64,000 nucleotides of DNA, taken from Candidatus Proruminimicrobium quisquiliarum (lineage in GTDB: Bacteria; Elusimicrobiota; Endomicrobiia; Endomicrobiales; Endomicrobiaceae). Below are positions 43,755 through 53,308 of the stretch, piece by piece; position 1 is the stretch's first letter, and the number at the start of each line of letters is the position of its first letter. The notes under the pieces were generated by a model. It searched no databases, was not told the DNA's origin, and worked only from the letters and a program-made list of their open reading frames with translations. The position numbers and the translations under genes were made by a program. The stretch lies in contig JAHDRN010000001.1 in the NCBI GenBank assembly GCA_018433245.1, forward strand, positions 310,001 to 374,000. Reading direction: 5' to 3'.

Positions 43755-46700
43755 ATGAATTTAGCTGGTTTGTCAATTAAAAGACCTACATTTGTATTTT
43801 CAATATTGGTGTCAATGATTATTGTCGGACTTATTTTCTTTGAAAGAATACCGGTAAGATTATTTCCGGATGTAGAAATGCCGTTTGTTGTTGTGGATAT
43901 AAGATACAACGGAGCTGGCCCTGAAGAAATTGAGAGAAGAGTTTCAAGAAGAGTTGAAAATGCAGTTAGCCCTATTTCCGGAATAAAACATATTTCATCA
44001 GTAAGTCAGGAAGGACAGTCAAGCACAACTGTTGAATTTGCATTGTCAAAAGACCCTGAAACAGCGCTTCAGGAAGTAAAAGATAAAGTCGCCGAAATAA
44101 GAAGATGGTTTCCGGATGATATAGAGGAACCTGTTATTTACAGAATGGATCCCGATTCCGCACCTATAATGACGGTAAGCTTAAACGCTAATCTGTCTCC
44201 GAAAGATATATACGATTTAGGAGATGAAATATTCAGAAAAGAATTGTTTAGAGTAGACGGCGTTTCAAGAATACTTATGATAGGCGGCACAAGAAGAGAA
44301 CTGCAGGTAAGGGCCGATCTTGACAAACTTAAACATTACGATCTTACGCTTACCGATATTACAAACGCGATCAAATCAAACAGTTCAAACATTCCGATAG
44401 GCAAATTTTCAAACCGGAATGAGGACATATCATACAGAAGTATCGGAGAATTCAAAAGCGTTGATAAAATAAAAGATGTTAATCTTAATTTTTTAGGAAA
44501 TGATGTAGCCATTCCTATAAGTTATGTGGCCGAAGTTAAAGATACGGTTCAGGACAGAAGAACAAAGGGGAGAATAACCGTAAGAAACGGCGATATGATC
44601 CAAAGTAAAAATTCGCTTCTGTTAAGAATATATAAACAGTCAAAATCAAATGACGTAAAAATATCCGACGGAATACAAAAAAAAATACGAGAACTTAACG
44701 CGGAATATTCAAATACTGCCGGAAATCCCGTTCTTGAAATAGTAACAGATAACGCAAGAGCAATAAGAGAAAATATTAAAGACGTTAAGAATACGATTTA
44801 TGAAGGAATATTTCTTGCGATAATAGTCGTTTATTTCTTTTTGGCCAGCTGGCGTTCCACATTTATCACCGCTTTGGCTCTTCCAAACAGCCTGATAGGC
44901 TCTTTTATTTTTATGTATATTTTCGGATTCAGCGTAAATATTATTTCTCTTTTGTCGCTGTCTCTTGCGGTCGGGCTTTTGATAGATGACGCTATTGTAG
45001 TGAGAGAAAATATTTTCAGGCATGTTGAGGAAGGAGAAGAACCTATAATCGCCGCGCGCAAAGGCACTGACGAAGTTGCGCTTGCCGTAATAGCTACTAC
45101 CAGTTCCGTTATAGCCGTATTCCTGCCGGTTGGTTTTTTAAGCGGAGTAGTCGGACAATTTTTTAAAGAATTCGGGCTTGTCGTTGTTTTTGCCATGATG
45201 ATATCTCTTATGGACGCTCTTACTATCGCTCCTATGCTTTCGGCATATATGATACCAGGCAGAGGAAAGGAAAACAAAAAAAATAAATTTATTTTTTTTG
45301 TTTCAAATGTAATAAGAAAATTAACCGTTGACTGGTTTGAAAAAGTGTATTCCTTTGTATCAAAAATTTATATTTTGAGCATACAATCAATAATAACTCA
45401 TAAACTAAAAACTATATTTACCGTTGTTTTGATATGTTTTTTATCTTTTGTGTTGTTAAAACATATTCCGGTAGCTTTCATATCAAACGCCGAAATGGGC
45501 GAATTTAATATTGCCGTTGAAGCGGTTCCAAAAACATCAATAGACAGAATGGACAAATATACTTCGGATATTGAAAATATCGTTATGCAAAACAATAACG
45601 TTTCTTTTGTAGTAAGCGCAATAGGTTCAAGCGTTGAACCCAATACGTCAAATGTTTTTGTAAAACTTATTCCTTCCGGAGAAAGAAAAAAGAAAACAAG
45701 CGATATAAAAAAAGAAATAAGAACGGCTTTAAAGAAAAAATTCGGTTCGGAATTAAAGTTTTCTCTTAATGACAATATGGGGCTTAACAGCCAGCGTCCT
45801 TTTTTGCTTCATTTATACGGAGACGATATAAACATGCTTACCGAAAGAGCAGACGTTCTTATTGAAAAATTCAAAAATATCAAAGGACTTGTTGACCTTA
45901 GAACAAATTATGTATCCGGGAAACCCGAGATACAGATAAGTCTTGATTCTGAAAAAATGAAAATATTCGGAGTAAATTCCGTTGATGCGGGCAACGAACT
46001 CAGGGCTATGGTTGAAGGAACCACCCCCGCCGTTTACAGACAGGATACTCTTGAATACGACATAAGAGTCCGTCTAAACGAGAAACAAAGAGACATAAGA
46101 AACGCTTATGACAGACTTTACGTTAAAAACAGAAACGGCAAACTTATAAAACTAAAAAATATAGCGACTTTTAGCGAAGCAGAAGGACCTAATAAAATTT
46201 TCAGAAGAGACAGATCAAGATATATTTCAATTGAAGGAAATCTTGAACCTGAAGTGACAATTACGCAGGTTCAAAAGGACACAAAAGAGATAGTAGAAGA
46301 AAATATGCGTCAGGAAAAAGAAAAGTGGAATAAAATTAAATATTTTTATGCGGGCAACGCGGAAGATATGAAGGAATTGTTCAGCAATATGATAATGGCC
46401 GGAATTTTATCTCTCATATTTATTTATATGGTGCTTGCAAGTTTATATGAATCCGTTATAACTCCTTTTACGATTATGGTGGCGCTGCCGCTGTCAGTCA
46501 TAGGAGGATTAGTTGCATTATTTATTACAAAAGAAACTATAAATATGTTTACGATGATAGGTTTTATAATGCTTTTAGGCATCGTTGCTAAAAATTCAAT
46601 ACTTCTTGTAGACTATATACAGCAGCTTATGCGCAGAGGAAGAAATATAAAGGAAGCCATAGTTGAGGCCGGCAAAGTCAGATTAAGACCGATTTTAATG

Positions 46701-46937
46701 ACTTCGTTTGCACTGTCAGCCGGTATGCTTCCAACGGCTTTGGGCCTTACCGAATCCGGCTCTTTCAGAAAAGGCATGGGAATAGTCGTTATAGGCGGAA
46801 TCATAAGTTCAACTATTCTGACGCTATTAATAATTCCCGCTATTTTTGAATATATGATGACTTTCAGAATGTGGTTAAGAAAAATTTTGGGAAGACCGCC
46901 GCTGAGAACGATAGATAAAGAAACGCAATTAAAATAA
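43755..46937 (+). CDS. Stand-alone RND efflux transporter (AcrB/HAE1-like)
   Basis: 1060 residues with the two-fold RND layout. GLLIDDAIVVRENIFRHVEEG in TM4 gives the proton-relay Asp pair, and the N-terminus NLAGLSIKRPTFVFSILVSM is HAE1-like. GAGG precedes the ATG. No adaptor or TolC gene is adjacent; the only TolC gene here is at 14828. The next genes encode Tat components. The substrate is unknown. Confidence 0.9.
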   Translation: MNLAGLSIKRPTFVFSILVSMIIVGLIFFERIPVRLFPDVEMPFVVVDIRYNGAGPEEIERRVSRRVENAVSPISGIKHISSVSQEGQSSTTVEFALSKDPETALQEVKDKVAEIRRWFPDDIEEPVIYRMDPDSAPIMTVSLNANLSPKDIYDLGDEIFRKELFRVDGVSRILMIGGTRRELQVRADLDKLKHYDLTLTDITNAIKSNSSNIPIGKFSNRNEDISYRSIGEFKSVDKIKDVNLNFLGNDVAIPISYVAEVKDTVQDRRTKGRITVRNGDMIQSKNSLLLRIYKQSKSNDVKISDGIQKKIRELNAEYSNTAGNPVLEIVTDNARAIRENIKDVKNTIYEGIFLAIIVVYFFLASWRSTFITALALPNSLIGSFIFMYIFGFSVNIISLLSLSLAVGLLIDDAIVVRENIFRHVEEGEEPIIAARKGTDEVALAVIATTSSVIAVFLPVGFLSGVVGQFFKEFGLVVVFAMMISLMDALTIAPMLSAYMIPGRGKENKKNKFIFFVSNVIRKLTVDWFEKVYSFVSKIYILSIQSIITHKLKTIFTVVLICFLSFVLLKHIPVAFISNAEMGEFNIAVEAVPKTSIDRMDKYTSDIENIVMQNNNVSFVVSAIGSSVEPNTSNVFVKLIPSGERKKKTSDIKKEIRTALKKKFGSELKFSLNDNMGLNSQRPFLLHLYGDDINMLTERADVLIEKFKNIKGLVDLRTNYVSGKPEIQISLDSEKMKIFGVNSVDAGNELRAMVEGTTPAVYRQDTLEYDIRVRLNEKQRDIRNAYDRLYVKNRNGKLIKLKNIATFSEAEGPNKIFRRDRSRYISIEGNLEPEVTITQVQKDTKEIVEENMRQEKEKWNKIKYFYAGNAEDMKELFSNMIMAGILSLIFIYMVLASLYESVITPFTIMVALPLSVIGGLVALFITKETINMFTMIGFIMLLGIVAKNSILLVDYIQQLMRRGRNIKEAIVEAGKVRLRPILMTSFALSAGMLPTALGLTESGSFRKGMGIVVIGGIISSTILTLLIIPAIFEYMMTFRMWLRKILGRPPLRTIDKETQLK

Positions 46938-47018
46938 AAAAGTAATATAATAAAAACCGCATTCAAAAAATAATTAATTTAATTTTGCGGTTTGCAAAAT
47001 GTCTGTGCGGAGGAAACA

Positions 47019-47222
47019 ATGTTCGGATTGGGATTTCAGGAAATTTTATTGTTGTTTTTGTTGGCGCTGTTATTGTTCGGAGCAAAAAAACTGCCGCAGA
47101 TAGGAAAATCTTTGGGAAATGCCATTAAAGAATTTAAAGACGCGTTTGACGGAAAAGCCAAAGATGATAAAACCGACGAAAAAACGGATTTAAACGAAAA
47201 AAACGATGACAGCAACAAATAA
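47019..47222 (+). CDS. tatA: Twin-arginine translocase subunit TatA/TatE
   Basis: 67 residues from the ATG at 47019, selected by GGAGG 5 bases upstream. GLGFQEILLLFLLALLLFGAKKLPQIGKSLG is one membrane helix, the FGxxKLP hinge and an amphipathic helix, followed by a Lys/Asp-rich tail. Overlaps tatC by 17 bases. Confidence 0.93.
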   Translation: MFGLGFQEILLLFLLALLLFGAKKLPQIGKSLGNAIKEFKDAFDGKAKDDKTDEKTDLNEKNDDSNK

Positions 47223-47970
47223 ACAAACTATAATATCACATCTTGAAGATTTAAGATGGGTTTTTATAAGAGCAGTCGTTTATTTAATGGCTGCCTGTAT
47301 AATATCTTTCTTTTTTGCGGAACAAATTATAGAAATTATAAAACTTCCGTCAAAAGACGTGATTTCTAATTTTTTCATATTAAAACCTACGGATTCGGTT
47401 GTTATTTATATGAAAACAATATTGTACGGCGGTTTTGTAATAGCTTTTCTGCCAATAATATACGAGTTTGTAAATTTTATAAAACCGGCGCTGCAGAAAG
47501 AACAGATTAGTTTTGTTTTGAAATGGACGGCATTTTCGGTTATTTTATTTTTAGCCGGAACTTTGTTCGCGTATTTTCTTATTTTACCTGTTGCCGTTAA
47601 ATTTTTAACGGATTTGGCTCAAACTCTTACCGCTTCAAGCATGCAGGTATCGTTTAATGCTTATATTTCATTTGTTCTTATGCTTTTATTGTGCGGAGGA
47701 ATAATTTTTCAAATTCCTCTTTTATGCGCCGCTCTGACGATTTTAAACATAATTTCTCCGTTTGTTTTAAGAAAATTCAGAAAAGAAATGTTTTTCGGGT
47801 TATGCGTTTTTGCTGCCGTAATTACTCCTACTACCGATGTTTTCAGCATGACTTTATTCGTCGCGCCGATGATTGTTTTGTATGAATTGGGAATAATAAT
47901 ATCCGATGTAATATATAAACGTAAAAAATCAGAAACAGAGATGCTTTATGACGGAGGCAAATATGATTAA
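47206..47970 (+). CDS. tatC: Twin-arginine translocase subunit TatC
   Basis: 254 residues, six membrane helices. ISHLEDLRWVFIRAVV contains the conserved HLxELR-type motif with Glu, and ILKPTDSVVIYMKTILYGG and FRKEMFFGLCVFAAVITPTTD are typical. Recognises twin-arginine substrates. Overlaps the following DUF362 gene by 8 bases, linking that product to Tat export. Confidence 0.95.
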   Translation: MTATNKQTIISHLEDLRWVFIRAVVYLMAACIISFFFAEQIIEIIKLPSKDVISNFFILKPTDSVVIYMKTILYGGFVIAFLPIIYEFVNFIKPALQKEQISFVLKWTAFSVILFLAGTLFAYFLILPVAVKFLTDLAQTLTASSMQVSFNAYISFVLMLLLCGGIIFQIPLLCAALTILNIISPFVLRKFRKEMFFGLCVFAAVITPTTDVFSMTLFVAPMIVLYELGIIISDVIYKRKKSETEMLYDGGKYD

Positions 47971-48940
47971 AAAAATTACAAAATTATTGTCACAAAATTA
48001 TACAAGAAAAAGTTTCTTAAAAATTTTTGCGGCGGCTTTATCGGCAGTTTTATTTTCAACGCTGAAAACTAAAAAAATATTTGCGGCCGGAACTAAAAAA
48101 ATAAATCCGAGACCCGGCAGAAAAATATCAACGAATTATGACCTTGTCTCCGTTCAGGGAGACAATATTCCGCTGATGGCGAAAAAACTTATTGACGAGC
48201 TTGGCGGCATCCAAAAGTTTGTAAAAAAAGGAGACATCGTAGTAGTTAAACCTAATATGGGATGGAACAGGACACCCGAATATGCGGCAAATACAAATCC
48301 GGAATTGGTGGCTGCCGTTGTGAAAATATGTCTGGACGCCGGAGCAAAAAGGGTAAACGTATTTGACAATACATGCAATGAAGAAAAAATGTGTTACAAA
48401 AATTCCGGGGTAGAACAAGCGGCTAAAAAAGCCGGAGCCAATGTTTATTTTATGGATTCTTTCAGATATTTATCCGGAAATTTTCCGGAAGGATCGTCAA
48501 TGGACGATTATCCGGTTTACGCAGATGCGGTAAACTGCGATTGTTTTATAAATATGCCGATAGCAAAAACTCACGGACTTGCCAAATTAACATTTTCAAT
48601 AAAAAACCTTATGGGAGTATGCGGAGGCAACCGTTCAACAATGCATTGGAATATAGATAAAAAACTTGCCGAAGTGCTGGCTTTTATAAAACCGGATTTG
48701 AATATTATTGACGGATACAGGATATTGACCGCAAACGGTCCTAGAGGCGGAAATTTGTCGGACGTAAAAAAAATGTCAACATTTATAGCCTCAACGGATG
48801 CCGTTCTTGCCGACGCTTATGCAACAAAACATTTATTTGATATGAATCCCAAAGATATTTCACATATAAATTTTGCCGCCGAAAAAGGACTTGGAAACAT
48901 AAATATTAATTCGGCAAAAATTAAAAAGATTAAAATATAA
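47963..48940 (+). CDS. DUF362 protein with Tat-like signal
   Basis: 325 residues from the ATG at 47963 (GGAGG 5 bases upstream). The N-terminus NYTRKSFLKIFAAALSAVLF has the Tat pattern, but with Arg-Lys in place of Arg-Arg. DUF362 blocks GDIVVVKPNMGWN, MPIAKTHGLAKLTFSIKNLMG and DGYRILTANGPRGG are present. DUF362 proteins often occur with ferredoxin modules; function unknown. The polyferredoxin gene follows 28 bases later. Confidence 0.85.
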   Translation: MIKKITKLLSQNYTRKSFLKIFAAALSAVLFSTLKTKKIFAAGTKKINPRPGRKISTNYDLVSVQGDNIPLMAKKLIDELGGIQKFVKKGDIVVVKPNMGWNRTPEYAANTNPELVAAVVKICLDAGAKRVNVFDNTCNEEKMCYKNSGVEQAAKKAGANVYFMDSFRYLSGNFPEGSSMDDYPVYADAVNCDCFINMPIAKTHGLAKLTFSIKNLMGVCGGNRSTMHWNIDKKLAEVLAFIKPDLNIIDGYRILTANGPRGGNLSDVKKMSTFIASTDAVLADAYATKHLFDMNPKDISHINFAAEKGLGNININSAKIKKIKI

Positions 48941-48968
48941 ACCAGAAGCTGAGAAGCTTGGTAAAAAG

Positions 48969-50450
48969 ATGAAAATAAAGACGATAAAAAGAATAACACA
49001 AAGTTTTATATTTGTTTTAATATGTCTGGCGTTTTGGTATTTGAGATATCCTCTGTCCGATTGGTTTAATCCGGTATATTTTTTTCAACTTTCGCCTCTT
49101 GCGGCGGCAGCCTCGTTTTTTTTGAAGCCGGTTATTTTGATATCGGCCGGCTTGATAATTTTCACATTTATATTCGGCAGAGTTTTTTGCGGCTGGATAT
49201 GCCCATACGGAACGATTATGGACGCAATTTCTTTTTTCTTGAAATTTTTCAGAAAATATAAAGAAAATTATCCAAAACCTTTAAAATCAAAATATTTTTT
49301 GCTTGCAGTTTTAATAATCCTTTCCTTTTTCGGATTTCAATTGATTTATTTGTTTGAACCGGTAACTGTTTTTGCCAGAGCTTTTTATTTTACGCTTTAT
49401 TCTTTAAAAAATAATCTTCTTACGGATTTATTTTATAAGCTCATGTCCGCAGATCCCGGCGCGGTCGTTGAAGGTATTTACAGCGTATTTAAAAGTTCAA
49501 TAATAGAAAACAGGCATGTTGTTTTTAATAACAGCCTGATAACCTTTATATTTTTTGCGCTTCCGCTGTTTTTCGTTTTTTTTAAAAGAAGATTTTGGTG
49601 CAGATATATATGTCCGTTGGGGACATGTCTTGCGGCGGTTGCAAAATTTTCTTTATTGAAAAGAAACAGCGGTATTTGTTCGTCAGGATGTTCCGGATGC
49701 GTTTCTCAATGCAGGATGAATGCGATAAAAAAAGATAATTCTTATGTGCCTCAGGAATGCATAGTATGCGGCGAATGCATAGATATTCCGTGCGGTAAAA
49801 AATCAAAATTTACTTTTTCATTCCCGTTTAAAATACAAAGTGAAAAAAATGCATACGGCGCGGGCGTTACAAGAAAAGATTTTATTTTATGGTCTGCCGC
49901 AGCCGTTACTTTATTTTTTTCAAAGAAGATTTTTGCAAAAGAGCAAAGAAACGTAATAAGGCCGCCGGGTTCTTTAGAAGAGGATTTATTTAAACAAAAG
50001 TGCATACGCTGCGGAAATTGCATAAAAGTGTGCGTTACAAACGGGCTTCAGCCGGTTTTATTTGAAACCGGACTGGACGGCGTTTGGACTCCGAAACTTG
50101 ACGCAAATACCGGATACTGCGAATATGAATGCGTGTTGTGCGGAGAAGTTTGTCCTACGCAGGCAATAGAAAAATTGTCGGAATCTCTTAAAAAAGAAAC
50201 AAAAATAGGCATAGCCAAAATTCAAAAAGACATATGCGTTCCCTGGAGAGACGGATTAGAATGCCTTGTTTGCGAAGAACACTGCCCGGTTGCTTCAAAA
50301 GCGATAAAACTTCAAAAAATCACGGTAAACGGAAATGAAATTCAAGCTCCTTACATAGAAGAAGAACTCTGCGTCGGTTGTTCTATATGCGAAAATAAGT
50401 GTCCGGCATCAAACAATAATAAAAAAGGAATTCTTATTGAACCTATTTGA
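48969..50450 (+). CDS. NapH/NapG-like membrane polyferredoxin fusion
   Basis: 493 residues. The first ~210 contain membrane helices with the NapH/YccM motif FGRVFCGWICPYGT and a second RRFWCRYICPLGT. Cys clusters follow: CSSGCSGCVSQC and CVVCGEC-like CIVCGEC. At ~298 an internal TRKDFILWSAAAVTLFF resembles a Tat signal, after which a NapG/MauM-like part has CIRCGNCIKVC, CVLCGEVCP, CLVCEEHCP and CVGCSICENKCP. So it looks like NapH fused to NapG. It should carry electrons from the quinone pool or cytosol to the periplasm, possibly to the DUF362 protein. Confidence 0.85.
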   Translation: MKIKTIKRITQSFIFVLICLAFWYLRYPLSDWFNPVYFFQLSPLAAAASFFLKPVILISAGLIIFTFIFGRVFCGWICPYGTIMDAISFFLKFFRKYKENYPKPLKSKYFLLAVLIILSFFGFQLIYLFEPVTVFARAFYFTLYSLKNNLLTDLFYKLMSADPGAVVEGIYSVFKSSIIENRHVVFNNSLITFIFFALPLFFVFFKRRFWCRYICPLGTCLAAVAKFSLLKRNSGICSSGCSGCVSQCRMNAIKKDNSYVPQECIVCGECIDIPCGKKSKFTFSFPFKIQSEKNAYGAGVTRKDFILWSAAAVTLFFSKKIFAKEQRNVIRPPGSLEEDLFKQKCIRCGNCIKVCVTNGLQPVLFETGLDGVWTPKLDANTGYCEYECVLCGEVCPTQAIEKLSESLKKETKIGIAKIQKDICVPWRDGLECLVCEEHCPVASKAIKLQKITVNGNEIQAPYIEEELCVGCSICENKCPASNNNKKGILIEPI

Positions 50451-50475
50451 CATTGATATATTAACTGTTTATAAT
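50447..50475 (+). promoter_or_regulatory. Consensus promoter of the LPS operon
   Basis: TTGACA (50447-50452, overlapping the previous stop codon) and TATAAT (50470-50475) with a 17-base spacer: a perfect consensus sigma-70 promoter. Confidence 0.82.
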
Positions 50476-50487
50476 AAAACAATATGC

Positions 50488-50521
50488 GGCAATAGTTATT
50501 GGAGATTATTGTCTTTTTTTT
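50488..50521 (+). terminator. Leader terminator or attenuator before hldD
   Basis: GGCAATA pairs with TATTGTC around a 12-base loop, followed by eight T. It lies just after the promoter at 50447-50475 and before hldD. A shorter hairpin CAATA-GT-TATTG (50490-50501) uses the same left arm, so the two folds exclude each other. Confidence 0.6.
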
Positions 50522-50551
50522 GTTAAAATATTTTAAAATAAGGAAAAAATT

Positions 50552-51511
50552 ATGATAATACTTACGGGCGGTGCAGGTTTTATAGGAAGTTGTTTTCTTT
50601 GGAAACTAAATACTGAGAAAATTGACGATGTTTTAGTGGTTGATCATCTCGACGAAAGTGAAAAATGGAAAAATCTTGTAGGTAAAAAGTATAAAGATTA
50701 TATGCAGAAACAGGCTTTCCTTGATGCCGTAAAAGAAGGAAAAATCGAAAAACCCGAAGCGATTATTCATCTTGGAGCATGCAGTTCTACCACGCTTACT
50801 GACGCCAATTATTACATTTACAACAATTTTGAATATTCAAAAACTCTTGCTCTTTGGGCAATGAAATTAAAAGTTCCGTTTATCTATGCTTCGTCAGCCG
50901 CAACATACGGGGAGGGAGAAAACGGATATGATGATATGACGGATTTAGACAAACTTGCCCCTTTGAATATGTACGGATATTCAAAACATATGTTTGATTT
51001 GTGGTTGTTGAGAAATAACCATTTAAACAACGTGACAGGAATAAAGTTTTTTAACGTTTTCGGGCCCAACGAATATCATAAAGGTTCAATGAAAAGCGTT
51101 ATATGCAAAAGTTACGATGATGTTTCCCAAAAAGGTTTAATGAAATTGTTTAAATCGTATAAACAGGAATATTCGCACGGAGCCCAACAGAGAGATTTTA
51201 TATACATCAAAGATGCTGTTGAGGTAATGTGGTTTTTGTTAAATAATCCTAAAAAAACAGGCATTTATAACTTAGGCACAGGCAAAGCAAGAAGCTGGAA
51301 TGATATTGCAAACGCAATGTTTAATGCTGTCGGCAAAAAATCTAATATTGAATATATAGAAATGCCGGATATTTTAAAAGAAAAATATCAGTATTTTACA
51401 CAGGCGGAAATGAAAAAAATAGAAAATGCCGGATGCAAACATAAGTTTATGGCTTTGGAAGATTCGGTAAAAGATTATTGTTCATATTTAAAAAATAAAT
51501 CATATTTATAG
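50552..51511 (+). CDS. hldD: ADP-L-glycero-D-manno-heptose 6-epimerase
   Basis: 319 residues, short-chain dehydrogenase fold. TGGAGFIGSCF binds NADP, the catalytic Tyr/Lys are in YGYSKHMFD, and HGAQQRDFIYIKDAV is HldD-type. Last step of ADP-heptose synthesis for the LPS inner core. First gene of the LPS block. Confidence 0.93.
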   Translation: MIILTGGAGFIGSCFLWKLNTEKIDDVLVVDHLDESEKWKNLVGKKYKDYMQKQAFLDAVKEGKIEKPEAIIHLGACSSTTLTDANYYIYNNFEYSKTLALWAMKLKVPFIYASSAATYGEGENGYDDMTDLDKLAPLNMYGYSKHMFDLWLLRNNHLNNVTGIKFFNVFGPNEYHKGSMKSVICKSYDDVSQKGLMKLFKSYKQEYSHGAQQRDFIYIKDAVEVMWFLLNNPKKTGIYNLGTGKARSWNDIANAMFNAVGKKSNIEYIEMPDILKEKYQYFTQAEMKKIENAGCKHKFMALEDSVKDYCSYLKNKSYL

Positions 51512-51548
51512 TTTAAAATATTTTCTATACTCAAACCGGGAGAAAAGA

Positions 51549-52541
51549 ATGCAGAGTAAATTATTATCGATGATACCTAAATTACAAAATCAGGCTATAT
51601 TGGTCGTCGGAGATACGATGGTTGACAAGTTTATATGGGGCAAAGTTTCCAGAATTTCTCCCGAAGCTCCGGTTCCGGTCGTTGAAGTTTCAAACGATAC
51701 CGAGACTCTGGGCGGAGCCGGAAACGTTGCAAGTAATATTACATCATTGGGGGCAACGGCATATTTGATTACTGTTATAGGTGATGATGTAAACGGTGTC
51801 AATATGAGAAATATGCTTGAAGCAAAAAAAATAAATCACGAATTTGTAGTTGTTGATAAAAACAGACCGACAACCATTAAAACAAGAATTATAGCATCTC
51901 ACCAGCAGGTTGTCAGAGTTGACAGAGAAGTTAAAGGAACTTTTTCTCATTCAACGGAAGATGCGATTATAAAAAATATAGAAACGGTAATTCCAAAAGT
52001 AGGCGGAATAATAATTTCCGATTACGCAAAAGGCATAGTCGTTCCGAAAGTTTTAAAGAAAATAATTGCTATCGCAAAAAAAAGAAATATACCGGTAACT
52101 GTTGATCCGAAAGTTGAAAATTTCAGACAGTATAAATACATAACATGCATGACTCCCAATACTAAAGAAGCTGCCGAAGGCATGAATGCAAAAAATATAA
52201 ATACGGATGAAGATATAGCTTTGCTTGGCAAAAGAATACTTAAACTTTTAAAATCGGAATCTGTGCTTATCACAAGAGGCGAGAAGGGCATGACACTTAT
52301 AGAAAAAGACAACAAAATAACGCATATACCGACAAGAGCAAAAGAAGTTTACGATGTTACAGGCGCCGGAGATACTGTAATTGCCACAATGACGCTGGCT
52401 CTGTCGGCTAAGTTTAATTTTGTTTCTGCCGCCGAAATTGCCAATTTTGCGGCCGGACTTGTAGTCGCAAAAGTCGGAACGGCTACAATAACGGCTCAGG
52501 AATTGAGAGACAATATAAAGGATTTTTACAGAAAAAAATGA
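51549..52541 (+). CDS. hldA: D-glycero-beta-D-manno-heptose 7-phosphate kinase (HldE domain I only)
   Basis: 330 residues, PfkB/ribokinase fold: TLGGAGNVASNI, DYAKGIVVPKVL and TGAGDTVIATMTLA. E. coli HldE continues into an adenylyltransferase domain; this protein ends after the kinase, so HldC must be encoded elsewhere. Overlaps kdsB by 4 bases. Confidence 0.92.
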   Translation: MQSKLLSMIPKLQNQAILVVGDTMVDKFIWGKVSRISPEAPVPVVEVSNDTETLGGAGNVASNITSLGATAYLITVIGDDVNGVNMRNMLEAKKINHEFVVVDKNRPTTIKTRIIASHQQVVRVDREVKGTFSHSTEDAIIKNIETVIPKVGGIIISDYAKGIVVPKVLKKIIAIAKKRNIPVTVDPKVENFRQYKYITCMTPNTKEAAEGMNAKNINTDEDIALLGKRILKLLKSESVLITRGEKGMTLIEKDNKITHIPTRAKEVYDVTGAGDTVIATMTLALSAKFNFVSAAEIANFAAGLVVAKVGTATITAQELRDNIKDFYRKK

Positions 52542-53266
52542 AAACGGCTGTTATAATTCCGGCAAGATACGCTTCAACAAGATTTCCTGGCAAACCTTTA
52601 GTTTTGATTAAAGGCAAGCCTTTAATTCTGCATGTAGCAGGAAAAGTTTCAAAATGCAAAGGCGTTGACGGCGTATTTGTCGCTACAGACGACAAAAAAA
52701 TATTTGACACCGTAAAACAGGCCGGTTTTAACGTTTATATGACTCCGGTAAATTTAAAAAGCGGAACGGACAGAGTCGCTTTTGTCGCAGGTAAATATTT
52801 AAAAAAATTTGATGTTTTTATAAACGTTCAGGGCGACGAGCCTTTAATAGATAAGAAACTCGTTGAAAAGATGGTTGACCGGTTTAAAAAAGACAGAACC
52901 GTTGAATATTTAACGGTGGCTTATAAGATGAAACCTTCAGATGATATAAATAATTCTAATACGGTAAAAGTTGTTTTTGACCGCGATATGAACGCAATTT
53001 ATTTTTCAAGATATCCCATACCGTATTTGAGGGATAAAAATGCCAAAACGGATTATTATAAACACATAGGCGTTTACGGATACAGACGCAAATTTGTTTT
53101 AAATTTTGCAAAAACAAAACAGACTCCTTTGGAAAATTCCGAATCATTGGAACAGTTGAGAGCTTTGGAAAACGGTAAAAAAATAAAAATAATACTGTCA
53201 TCAAAAGACTTAAAAGACGTTAACGTGCCGGATGATATAAGACAAGTTGAAAGTTTATTGAAATAA
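52538..53266 (+). CDS. kdsB: 3-deoxy-manno-octulosonate cytidylyltransferase
   Basis: 242 residues. IIPARYASTRFPGKPL (CTP site), NVQGDEPLI (metal) and YKHIGVYGYRRKF are KdsB signatures. Activates Kdo as CMP-Kdo. Confidence 0.95.
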   Translation: MKTAVIIPARYASTRFPGKPLVLIKGKPLILHVAGKVSKCKGVDGVFVATDDKKIFDTVKQAGFNVYMTPVNLKSGTDRVAFVAGKYLKKFDVFINVQGDEPLIDKKLVEKMVDRFKKDRTVEYLTVAYKMKPSDDINNSNTVKVVFDRDMNAIYFSRYPIPYLRDKNAKTDYYKHIGVYGYRRKFVLNFAKTKQTPLENSESLEQLRALENGKKIKIILSSKDLKDVNVPDDIRQVESLLK

Positions 53267-53308
53267 AAATTATAAAGCTTGACAGAAAAATAGTATAATA
53301 GAGGAAGA

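Noticed and set aside
46948-47008. AAACCGCA...TGCGGTTT hairpin as terminator of the RND gene
   Set aside because: The loop is about 27 bases long and no T-run follows on the plus strand.
53279-53299. Promoter TTGACA...TATAAT before kdsA
   Set aside because: Spacer is only 9 bases, too short for sigma-70 recognition.
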